Shown here: positions 1 to 5,454 of the stretch, one piece after another
Layout: each line of letters begins with the position of its first letter
Position numbering within the stretch: the first letter of the stretch is position 1
NCBI GenBank assembly: GCA_023389545.1
Contig: JAEWEI010000003.1
Span: 1-6,329 of the forward strand
Reading direction: 5' to 3'
DNA length: 6,329 bases
Origin: Actinomycetes bacterium
Lineage (GTDB): Bacteria > Actinomycetota > Actinomycetes > Actinomycetales > Cellulomonadaceae
Program-made: the position numbers and the translations under genes
The notes under the pieces: model-generated
Databases searched by the model: none
What the model saw: the letters and a program-made list of their open reading frames with translations, nothing else
What the model was told of the DNA's origin: nothing

Positions 1-659
1 CCGCGGCCGCGCTCATCGCCGCCGAGGCGCCGTCGGTGGTCCTGCTCGCCAGCCCGAACAACCCGACCGGCACGGCCCTGCCCGTGGAGACGCTCGAGGT
101 GATCCTGGACGCCGCTGCGGCCGTGCCCGGCGGCTGCGTCGTGGTGGTGGACGAGGCGTACGGCGAGTTCCGCCGCGAGGGGACCCGCTCGGCGCTGCGC
201 CTTCTCCCCGGGCGGCCGCATCTGGTGGTGAGCCGCACCATGTCCAAGGCCTTCGGCTTGGCCGGGGCACGCGTCGGGTACCTGGCGGCGTCGCCGCACA
301 TCATCGACGCGCTGCGCGTGGTCCGGCTGCCATACCACCTGTCGGCAGTGACACAGGCTGTGGCGCGCGCCGCCCTGCGGCACGCCCCCGCGCTGATGGC
401 CCAGGTCGGGTCACTGCGGGCGGAGCGCGACGCGCTGGTCGACTGGCTGCGCACACAGGGGCTGCAGGTCGCCGAGTCCGACGCGAACTTCGTGCTGTTC
501 GGGGTGTTCGACGACCGGCACGCGATCTGGCAGGGTCTGCTCGACCGTGGGGTGCTCATCCGCGAGACGGGACCTGAGGGGTGGCTGCGCGTGTCGATCG
601 GCACGGCGGAGGACATGACGGCGTTCAAGGACGCCCTGGTGGAGGTGGCAGGACTGTGA
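1..659 (+). CDS. hisC: Histidinol-phosphate aminotransferase, 5'-truncated by window edge
   Basis: HisC is a cytoplasmic PLP enzyme that transaminates imidazole-acetol phosphate with glutamate to give histidinol phosphate. The reading frame (codons from base 3) is open to the left edge, so the N-terminal part lies outside; 218 residues are visible, against about 350-370 in the family. Fold-type I aminotransferase landmarks appear in order: SPNNPTGT just after base 50, DEAYGEF with the PLP-pyridine Asp at 150-152, [12 protein letters not shown] with the PLP Schiff-base lysine codon at 246-248, and near the C-terminus LRVSIGT, whose arginine normally binds the substrate carboxylate. The TGA stop overlaps the GTG start of hisB by 4 bases (GTGA), which implies one transcript and coupled translation. 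Other class I/II aminotransferases share these motifs; the hisB neighbour makes HisC the firm choice. Confidence 0.95.
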   Translation, partial: AAALIAAEAPSVVLLASPNNPTGTALPVETLEVILDAAAAVPGGCVVVVDEAYGEFRREGTRSALRLLPGRPHLVVSRTMSKAFGLAGARVGYLAASPHIIDALRVVRLPYHLSAVTQAVARAALRHAPALMAQVGSLRAERDALVDWLRTQGLQVAESDANFVLFGVFDDRHAIWQGLLDRGVLIRETGPEGWLRVSIGTAEDMTAFKDALVEVAGL

Positions 660-1276
660 CCACGACGGCTGACCGTTCGGCGCGCACGGCGCGCATCGAG
701 CGGACCACGAGCGAGTCGAGCGTGCTCGTCGAGCTCGACCTCGACGGCACGGGCACGACGGACATCTCGACCACAGTCGGGTTCTACGACCACATGCTCA
801 CCGCGCTCGGCAAGCACTCGCTGATCAACCTCACGGTCAAGGCCACGGGCGACACGCACATCGACGCCCACCACACCGTCGAGGACGTCGCGATCGCCTT
901 GGGCGAGGCGCTGCGTGTGGCGCTCGGCGACAAGAAGGGCATCTCCCGGTTCGGCGACGCGATGGTGCCCCTGGACGAGGCGCTCGCGCAGGCAGTGGTC
1001 GACGTGTCCGGGCGGCCGTACCTGGTGCACTCCGGCGAGCCCGCAGGCCAGGAGTACCACCTGATCGGCGGGCACTTCACGGGGTCGCTCACCCGGCACG
1101 TGCTGGAGTCCATCGCCCACCACGCCGGGATCTGCATCCACATGCGGGTGCTGGCCGGCCGCGACCCGCACCACATCGTCGAGGCGCAGTTCAAGGCGCT
1201 GGCCCGGGCGCTGCGCCTTGCCGTGCAGCCCGACCCGCGGGTCGAGGGCATCCCGAGCACCAAGGGCGCGTTGTGA
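656..1276 (+). CDS. hisB: Imidazoleglycerol-phosphate dehydratase
   Basis: HisB dehydrates imidazoleglycerol phosphate to imidazole-acetol phosphate, the substrate of HisC. The product is 206 residues, normal for the monofunctional enzyme (no histidinol-phosphatase domain). Visible family motifs are FYDHML (43-48), DAHHTVED (70-77), [10 protein letters not shown] (115-124), [17 protein letters not shown] (170-186) and the closing IPSTKGAL (199-206). The two HHxxE-type motifs supply the ligands of the catalytic manganese sites in this family, and both are intact. The GTG at 656 is chosen because it gives the family length, overlaps the hisC stop as GTGA, and has GGAGG at 641-645 ten bases upstream. 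An upstream in-frame ATG at 581 would add residues that only shadow hisC. The stop overlaps the next gene's GTG in the same way. Confidence 0.97.
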   Translation: MTTTADRSARTARIERTTSESSVLVELDLDGTGTTDISTTVGFYDHMLTALGKHSLINLTVKATGDTHIDAHHTVEDVAIALGEALRVALGDKKGISRFGDAMVPLDEALAQAVVDVSGRPYLVHSGEPAGQEYHLIGGHFTGSLTRHVLESIAHHAGICIHMRVLAGRDPHHIVEAQFKALARALRLAVQPDPRVEGIPSTKGAL

Positions 1277-1881
1277 GCGTGGACGCGCCGCGTCCCGGCG
1301 ACGACGACGCGCTGCCCGAGGGCTTCTCCGTGCCCGACGACCTGTCGTCGCTGACCGGCGCCGACTCCCCGTCGCAGCCGGCCTCAGGCGACCCCGCGTC
1401 GGACACGCCCAGCCCGGACGTCCCTGACACGGCCGAGGCCGCTGCGCAGCAAGAACAGCCGCAGGTGGCGCTCGTCGTCACGCAGGTGGCCGGGGCCGAG
1501 GCCCTCGCGGCGGCGTGCGCGCTCGCCAAGGTCGAGGCCGACGCGATCTTCACGCCGGTGGGCGCCGTCGCGGTGCTGCGCGATCCGTCGGCGGGGCAGG
1601 CGGGCGCCGGCGCCCTCTCGACGATGCTCAAGGCCGCGCCGGTGGTCCTGCTGGTGCGGCGCGCAGGCCGGATCAGCGCAACCCACTGGGCCAACGGAGT
1701 GCAGGGCGACGACCTGCCCCCCGGCCTGGTGCTGTCCGACGCCCCGCCGGAGCTCGAGCAGCTGCTGCTGGGCACGCTGACGATCTCGGACGCCGAGAAC
1801 GCGGTGACCAGCGTGGGGATGTCGCGCTGGAAGGCGATGCGCCTGCTCGCCGCGGCGGCGAAGGACAACCGCCGCCGGTGA
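1273..1881 (+). CDS. Unrecognised 202-residue protein coupled to hisB
   Basis: I do not recognise a named family. Residues 1 to about 64 are acidic and rich in Pro, Ser, Asp and Gln, with no signal peptide or membrane segment, and are probably disordered. Residues 65-202 look like a small folded domain: a hydrophobic strand ([10 protein letters not shown]), an Ala-rich helix with one Cys (82), [28 protein letters not shown], and a C-terminal helix around [13 protein letters not shown] ending in a basic tail (KDNRRR). It starts at GTG 1273, overlapping the hisB TGA as GTGA, with AAGGG at 1262-1266 as a possible ribosome-binding site, so it should be made together with HisB. I recall uncharacterised proteins at this place in some actinobacteria, but that was not checked. 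Codon use matches its neighbours, so recent transfer is unlikely. The gene call is secure; the function is unknown. Confidence 0.88.
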   Translation: MSVDAPRPGDDDALPEGFSVPDDLSSLTGADSPSQPASGDPASDTPSPDVPDTAEAAAQQEQPQVALVVTQVAGAEALAAACALAKVEADAIFTPVGAVAVLRDPSAGQAGAGALSTMLKAAPVVLLVRRAGRISATHWANGVQGDDLPPGLVLSDAPPELEQLLLGTLTISDAENAVTSVGMSRWKAMRLLAAAAKDNRRR

Positions 1882-1887
1882 CGCGAA

Positions 1888-1922
1888 GGCTGGGGCGGCG
1901 CTGGAAGAGGGGCGCCCCAGCC
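1888..1922 (+). terminator. Inverted repeat after the hisB-linked gene, possible terminator
   Basis: Perfect 10-base arms GGCTGGGGCG (1888-1897) and CGCCCCAGCC (1913-1922) enclose a 15-base loop, starting 7 bases after a stop codon. No T-tract follows, as is common for actinobacterial hairpins, so intrinsic termination is inferred from position and stem strength only. It could also be an mRNA-stability element within a longer his transcript. Confidence 0.5.
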
Positions 1923-1969
1923 CGCGCGCGCACCCATGGACGTCGGCCCGCCCGTCAAGCGGTGACGGG

Positions 1970-1982
1970 TAGCCTGGGCCCG
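1970..1982 (+). promoter_or_regulatory. Candidate -10 element for a leaderless hisH transcript
   Basis: TAGCCT (1970-1975) fits the actinobacterial -10 pattern TANNNT. Six bases (GGGCCC) separate it from the GTG at 1982, so transcription starting at the usual distance would begin at or next to the start codon. No purine-rich Shine-Dalgarno sequence precedes the GTG, which agrees with a leaderless mRNA. No convincing -35 hexamer lies 16-19 bases upstream, so this remains a motif-and-spacing inference. Confidence 0.45.
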
Positions 1983-2629
1983 TGCCTAGCCAGTCTCGTG
2001 TCGTCGTCCTCGACTACGGCTTCGGCAACGTGCGGTCCGCCGTGCGTGCGCTGGAGCGTGTCGGCGCCCAGGTCGAGCTCACCGCCGACGCCCATGCCGC
2101 GACCGAGGCCGACGGCCTCATCGTCCCCGGCGTGGGCGCGTTCGCCGCGTGCATGACGGGGCTTCGGGGCGTCCACGGCGACCAGATCGTCGACCGCCGG
2201 CTCGCGGGCGGCCGCCCCGTGCTCGGCATCTGCGTCGGCATGCAGGTCATGTTCGCCTCCGGGGTCGAGCACGGGACGCAGGCCGACGGGCTCGGCGAGT
2301 GGCCCGGCGTGGTGGACCGCCTCGAGGCCGAGGTCGTCCCGCACATGGGCTGGTCGACGGTGGACGTGCCCACCGGGTCGACGCTCTTCGCGGGGATCGA
2401 GGACGAGCGCTTCTACTTCGTGCACTCCTACGCCGCGCGGTCCTTCCCGCTGGCGGAGTCGGTCGACGCGCAGCGGTTCGCCGCGCCGCTGGTGACGTGG
2501 TCCGAGCACGGCGGGCGGTTCGTCGCCGCCGTGGAGAACGGCCCGTTGGCGGCGACCCAGTTCCACCCGGAGAAGTCCGGGGACGCCGGCGCCGAGCTGC
2601 TGCGCAACTGGGTCGCCTCGCTGCGCTGA
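1982..2629 (+). CDS. hisH: Imidazole glycerol phosphate synthase, glutaminase subunit
   Basis: HisH hydrolyses glutamine and channels the ammonia to HisF, which makes imidazoleglycerol phosphate and AICAR. The 215-residue product is a class I glutamine amidotransferase. It begins with the typical strand [13 protein letters not shown] (7-19), carries PGVGAF (49-54), the nucleophile Cys84 in [13 protein letters not shown] (120-124), FYFVHSY (144-150), and the rest of the triad, His195 and Glu197, in QFHPEKSG. All three catalytic residues are present. The GTG at 1982 places the first strand at the expected distance from the N-terminus. It is separated from the gene before it by an inverted repeat and apparently has its own -10 element. 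The partner hisF is not in this window. Confidence 0.97.
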   Translation: MPSQSRVVVLDYGFGNVRSAVRALERVGAQVELTADAHAATEADGLIVPGVGAFAACMTGLRGVHGDQIVDRRLAGGRPVLGICVGMQVMFASGVEHGTQADGLGEWPGVVDRLEAEVVPHMGWSTVDVPTGSTLFAGIEDERFYFVHSYAARSFPLAESVDAQRFAAPLVTWSEHGGRFVAAVENGPLAATQFHPEKSGDAGAELLRNWVASLR

Positions 2630-2630
2630 C

Positions 2631-2706
2631 CTGGCGGCGCCTACTACACCTGCCGGCCCGTTGGGCCGTGCCACGCACTGGCGCATCGCGCGCCGCCGAG
2701 AGAGGA
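2631..2706 (+). promoter_or_regulatory. Potential branched RNA fold in the hisH-priA spacer
   Basis: The 81-base gap between hisH and priA can form three stems. An outer stem pairs 2631-2640 with 2690-2699 (eight perfect bases GGCGGCGC/GCGCCGCC plus two more, one of them a G-U wobble). A hairpin pairs CGGCCC (2654-2659) with GGGCCG (2663-2668) around a GTT loop. A five-pair hairpin pairs 2669-2673 with 2679-2683. The outer stem's 3' arm touches the priA ribosome-binding site, GAGAGAGGA (2699-2706 plus 2707). In DNA this GC-rich, chance folding is common, so a regulatory role is only a possibility. Confidence 0.3.
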
Positions 2707-2710
2707 CACC

Positions 2711-3451
2711 ATGACCGATCGCCTGGAGCTGCTGCCCGCTGTCGACGTCGCCGCTGGGCAGGCTGTGCGCCTGGTCCAGGGCGCCGCCGGCTCTGAGACG
2801 GGCTACGGGGACCCGCTCGCCGCCGCGCTCGACTGGCACGCGGGCGGCGCGGAGTGGATCCACCTGGTGGACCTGGACGCGGCGTTCGGACGCGGGTCGA
2901 ACGCGGCGCTGCTCGCCGGCGTCACCGCGGACCTCGCGGGCAAGGGCGTCAAGGTCGAGCTCTCGGGCGGCATCCGGGACGACGAGTCGCTCGAACGCGC
3001 CCTGGGCATGGGCGCCACCCGCGTGAACCTCGGCACCGCGGCCCTCGAGAACCCCGAGTGGACCGCGAAGGTCATCGCGAGCCACGGTGCGGCCATCGCC
3101 GTGGGGCTCGACGTGCGCGGCACCACGCTGGCCGCACGCGGGTGGACGCAGGAGGGCGGGGACCTGTGGGACGTCCTCGCGCGCCTCGACGACGCCGGTT
3201 GCGCGCGCTACGTGCTCACGGACGTCACCAAGGACGGAACCCTGCGCGGCCCGAACCTCGAGCTGCTGCGCGAGGTCTGCGAGCGGACGTCGGCGCCGGT
3301 GGTGGCGTCGGGCGGGGTGTCGAGCCTCGAGGACATCGCGGCCCTGAAGGCGCTGGTCCCGCTCGGCGTCGAGGGGGCCATCGTGGGCAAGGCGCTGTAC
3401 GCGGGCGCCTTCACCCTCCCCGAGGCCCTGGACATCGCCGGACGGCCGTGA
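2711..3451 (+). CDS. priA: PriA: bifunctional HisA/TrpF phosphoribosyl isomerase
   Basis: This (beta/alpha)8-barrel isomerase converts ProFAR to PRFAR for histidine synthesis. In actinobacteria it usually also isomerises phosphoribosyl anthranilate for tryptophan, replacing TrpF. The 246 residues match my recollection of M. tuberculosis PriA closely: LLPAVDV (7-13), [18 protein letters not shown] (47-64), the phosphate-binding [11 protein letters not shown] (84-94), TDVTKDGT (170-177), ASGGVSSL (199-206) and GAIVGKALY (222-230). Asp12 and Asp175 correspond to the catalytic Asp11 and Asp175 reported for that enzyme. Arg20, Arg143 and Trp145 correspond to the residues that allow dual substrate use, which argues for PriA rather than plain HisA. 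The ATG at 2711 has GAGAGAGGA just upstream. The stop overlaps the SseB-family gene's GTG by 4 bases. Confidence 0.95.
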   Translation: MTDRLELLPAVDVAAGQAVRLVQGAAGSETGYGDPLAAALDWHAGGAEWIHLVDLDAAFGRGSNAALLAGVTADLAGKGVKVELSGGIRDDESLERALGMGATRVNLGTAALENPEWTAKVIASHGAAIAVGLDVRGTTLAARGWTQEGGDLWDVLARLDDAGCARYVLTDVTKDGTLRGPNLELLREVCERTSAPVVASGGVSSLEDIAALKALVPLGVEGAIVGKALYAGAFTLPEALDIAGRP

Positions 3452-4194
3452 CCGTGGGTCGCGAGCTGCCGCCGTCGTCGCCCTTCGCGTACGACGACGG
3501 CTCGTGCGACGCAGCGCTCGCTGCGGCGCTCGACGCGCATGGCCGCGGGCTCGGCCACGTCGCCGATGTGGTGGAGGCCCTCGCGGGCACCCGCGTGCTG
3601 GTGCCGGTGCTCGCCGAGCTCGACGCGGCAGGCGTCGTCGAGCACGGCGGGCATGAGCACACTGTCGACAAGGAGGCGTCGACCGGCATCGTCGCGCTGC
3701 GCGCGCCGGACGGGCGCACCGCGCTCCCGGTCTTCTCCTCCGTGGCGAGCATGGCCGCCTGGCGCGCCGACGCCCGGCCCGTCCCCTCGGACATCGCACG
3801 CGCCGCGTTGTCGGCGGTGAGCGAGGGCTGGGAGCTGCTGGTGCTCGACCCCGGCGGGCCGGTCACCGTGCTCATCCCGCGCCCGGCCGTCTGGGCGCTC
3901 GCCCAACAGCAGCGGTGGAGCCCAGCAGTGCACGCCACCGCGGACGGGCTCCGCGTGGACGGGGCAATCCGGGACGCGGCGCGGGCTGCGGTCACCGGGA
4001 TCGCCGAGGTGCGGGCGGCCGACGCCGAGCCGGGACGTCGCGCCGAGGTCGCGGTGGTGCTCTCGCTGGCCCCCGGACTCGGCCGCGCGCAGCTGGACGC
4101 TGTCCTGGCGCAGGTCAACGCGGCGCTCGCCGCCGACGAGACGATCGCGGCACGCGTGGACTCGCTCGAGCTGCGCCTGCGAGCCGCTGGCTGA
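3448..4194 (+). CDS. SseB-family protein coupled to priA
   Basis: The 248-residue product resembles the SseB-type domain proteins often found next to hisA/priA in actinobacteria. Typical stretches are [12 protein letters not shown] near the start, ARG-type helix then [11 protein letters not shown] (48-58), [11 protein letters not shown] (74-84), [13 protein letters not shown] (86-98), [12 protein letters not shown] (102-113) and [17 protein letters not shown] (129-145). A second region (about 160-248) is Ala-rich and ends in [10 protein letters not shown]. No signal peptide or membrane helix is seen, so it is probably cytoplasmic. The domain name comes from Salmonella SseB, but no type III secretion genes are present and the role in actinobacteria is not established. 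The GTG at 3448 overlaps the priA stop (GTGA); a GTG at 3454 is an alternative. The frame runs open upstream to 2854, but only as a shadow of priA. The stop codon lies inside the first 23-bp repeat. Confidence 0.85.
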   Translation: MTVGRELPPSSPFAYDDGSCDAALAAALDAHGRGLGHVADVVEALAGTRVLVPVLAELDAAGVVEHGGHEHTVDKEASTGIVALRAPDGRTALPVFSSVASMAAWRADARPVPSDIARAALSAVSEGWELLVLDPGGPVTVLIPRPAVWALAQQQRWSPAVHATADGLRVDGAIRDAARAAVTGIAEVRAADAEPGRRAEVAVVLSLAPGLGRAQLDAVLAQVNAALAADETIAARVDSLELRLRAAG

Positions 4195-4254
4195 GCGGAC
4201 CCCGCTGCGCTGACTGAGCGGACTTCGCTGCGCTGGCTGGGCGGGCTCCGCTGC
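4186..4254 (+). repeat. Three tandem 23-bp repeats with internal hairpins
   Basis: Units lie at 4186-4208, 4209-4231 and 4232-4254, with no spacer. Each starts GCTGRCTGRGCGG and ends CGCTGC; the second and third each differ from the first at three positions. Each contains an inverted repeat: AGCGG-ACC-CCGCT (4194-4206) in unit 1, AGCG...CGCT (4217-4229) in unit 2 and GCGG-GCT-CCGC (4241-4251) in unit 3. Some differences between units preserve pairing as wobbles. The SseB-family stop codon (4192-4194) is within unit 1. Confidence 0.85.
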
Positions 4255-4263
4255 GGCCGGTGG
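4194..4263. terminator. Convergent spacer, probable bidirectional terminator
   Basis: This 69-base gap lies between two convergent stop codons and is almost wholly the tandem repeats with their small hairpins. Serial hairpins between tail-to-tail genes suggest transcription termination in both directions. There is no T-tract, so this is inferred from position and structure. Confidence 0.4.
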
Positions 4264-4656
4264 TCAGCGCCTGCGGCGGCGGCCCAGCACCCAAGCGGCT
4301 CCCAGCACCGAGATCGCGATCGCGCCCACGGCCTGACCCCCGAGGATCACCCGGTTCAGGTCGAGGGCGGGCCGCCAGTGCGCCCCTGACTCGCTGATCA
4401 CGTACACGCCTAGTGGCTTGACCCGGGCCGCGTACCAGCCGCCGCCGCCTTTCCCACCGGTCTCGCCGCGCTCCGCGCTCTTGGCGTCGACCTGGCCGGC
4501 GCCGAACCCGGAGCCGGTCCCGCCGATCAGCCGGGCCACCGGGATGACCGTCGTGCCGGCATGCTCATAGGGCTCGCCGAACACCCGGCCGACGTTGAGC
4601 GTGTCGCTCACCGCCTGGGTCACGGCCGACGGGTCGAACTCGTGGTCCTGGGGCAT
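4264..4656 (-). CDS. GerW/YtfJ-family protein with C-terminal membrane segment
   Basis: The 130-residue product matches the GerW (YtfJ) family, named for a Bacillus spore protein needed for germination; actinobacterial members are common and of unknown function. Residues about 1-24 are an amphipathic N-terminal segment. VFGEPYEHAGTTVIPV (25-40) is the family hallmark, followed by the Gly-rich GGTGSGFGAG (45-54), a charged loop, GGKGGGGW (67-74) and ARVKPLGVYVI (77-87). A hydrophobic helix (about 103-124) precedes five arginines (126-130) that end the protein. This should anchor it in the membrane with the Arg tail most likely inside, although topology is uncertain because no other segment crosses. 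The ATG at 4656 is preferred over a GTG at 4689 because AGGAG (4662-4666) sits five bases before it. It follows the protease gene by 39 bases, so the two are probably cotranscribed. Confidence 0.87.
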   Translation of the reverse strand: MPQDHEFDPSAVTQAVSDTLNVGRVFGEPYEHAGTTVIPVARLIGGTGSGFGAGQVDAKSAERGETGGKGGGGWYAARVKPLGVYVISESGAHWRPALDLNRVILGGQAVGAIAISVLGAAWVLGRRRRR

Positions 4657-4661
4657 GGCGT

Positions 4662-4666
4662 CTCCT
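4662..4666 (-). promoter_or_regulatory. Ribosome-binding site that sets the GerW-family start
   Basis: On the minus strand AGGAG is followed by ACGCC and then ATG (4656). This strong site at ideal spacing rejects the longer version that begins at GTG 4689. Confidence 0.75.
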
Positions 4667-4695
4667 GCTTCTTCGCGAGGTGGTGGCACGGGGAC

Positions 4696-5454
4696 TCAGG
4701 ACGTCGCGCAGGACTCGGAGTCCACGAACGAGGTGTCGTCAGCAAGCATCGCGCGCAACGTGCTCACCGGCACCACGAAGCTCATGCCCGTCGAGTTCTT
4801 CGCGTAGACGACGCCGATCACGCGGCCCTCCGAGTCGAGAGCCGCCGAGCCGGAGCTCCCCGGCTCGACCGCGGCGTCGGTGATGAGCACCTCGCCGAGG
4901 TTCTCGTTGAGGGGGTCGGTCGTGGTGCCGATGACGTGGCCGCTGGTGACGGTGAGCTGGCCGCCCAACGGGTACCCGACCACCGTCACCTCGTCGCCCG
5001 TCGTCGGGTCGTCCTCCGCCAGCACCGGCGCCGCGGGCAAGGGCTCGGCGGTCCGCACCACCGCCAGGTCCGCGAGGCCCGCGATGCTGGCCGCAGTCAC
5101 GGCGATGTCCCGGCCGTCGTACGTGCTGACCTGCAGGTCCGCGGAGTCGGCGACGACATGCCGGTTGGTGATCAACGTCGACTCGTCGAGCGCGAACCCC
5201 GAGCCCGTGGACAGCGACGAGCAGCCGACGTTGCGGATGCGCACCGCCATCTGCTGGGCGGCGTCGAACCCGTCGACCGACAGGTTGCCCGTTTGGGTCG
5301 GCTCGGCCACCGGGGCGTGCGAGGGCACCAAGTCGGTCGGCAGAGGCCCTGGGACGGACGGCAGGGCGCCGCAGCCGGCGAGCAGCAGCACGGACAGCAC
5401 GGCGGCGGCCGGCGACCCCGGGGTCGCCGGCCGGGAGCCCCCCTGCAGGCTCAT
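4696..5454 (-). CDS. Lipoprotein trypsin-like serine protease
   Basis: The 252-residue product is predicted to be exported and lipid-anchored on the outer face of the membrane. A signal peptide with a hydrophobic core (AAAVLSVLLLAG) ends in the lipobox LLAG-Cys28, followed by a Pro-rich linker (to about residue 55). The protease domain shows the chymotrypsin-fold triad as in HtrA-type enzymes: His99 in LITNRHVVAD, Asp129 in GLADLAVVRT and Ser201 in EPGSSGSAAL, then GRVIGVVYAK. Cys78 (before STGSGF) and Cys249 (near the C-terminus) could form a disulfide tying the domain ends together. No PDZ domain follows. The ATG at 5454 is chosen because it yields a short lipoprotein signal, overlaps the upstream gene's stop as ATGA, and has AGGAGG at 5465-5470. 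Longer in-frame starts (to 5505) lie inside the upstream gene. Natural substrate unknown. Confidence 0.9.
   Translation of the reverse strand: MSLQGGSRPATPGSPAAAVLSVLLLAGCGALPSVPGPLPTDLVPSHAPVAEPTQTGNLSVDGFDAAQQMAVRIRNVGCSSLSTGSGFALDESTLITNRHVVADSADLQVSTYDGRDIAVTAASIAGLADLAVVRTAEPLPAAPVLAEDDPTTGDEVTVVGYPLGGQLTVTSGHVIGTTTDPLNENLGEVLITDAAVEPGSSGSAALDSEGRVIGVVYAKNSTGMSFVVPVSTLRAMLADDTSFVDSESCATS

Noticed and set aside
2854..3447. Long in-frame N-terminal extension of the SseB-family gene
   Set aside because: The added part is an Arg/Gly-rich out-of-frame reading of priA. The GTG at 3448 matches the GTGA junction style and the expected N-terminus.
1955..3799. 614-codon open frame on the minus strand opposite hisH, priA and the SseB-family gene
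   Set aside because: It is Arg-, Ala- and Pro-rich without family motifs and lies opposite well-recognised genes. In very GC-rich DNA such antisense frames stay open by codon bias.
4657..4689. Earlier GTG start for the GerW-family gene
   Set aside because: It lacks a good ribosome-binding site, while the ATG at 4656 has AGGAG at ideal spacing.
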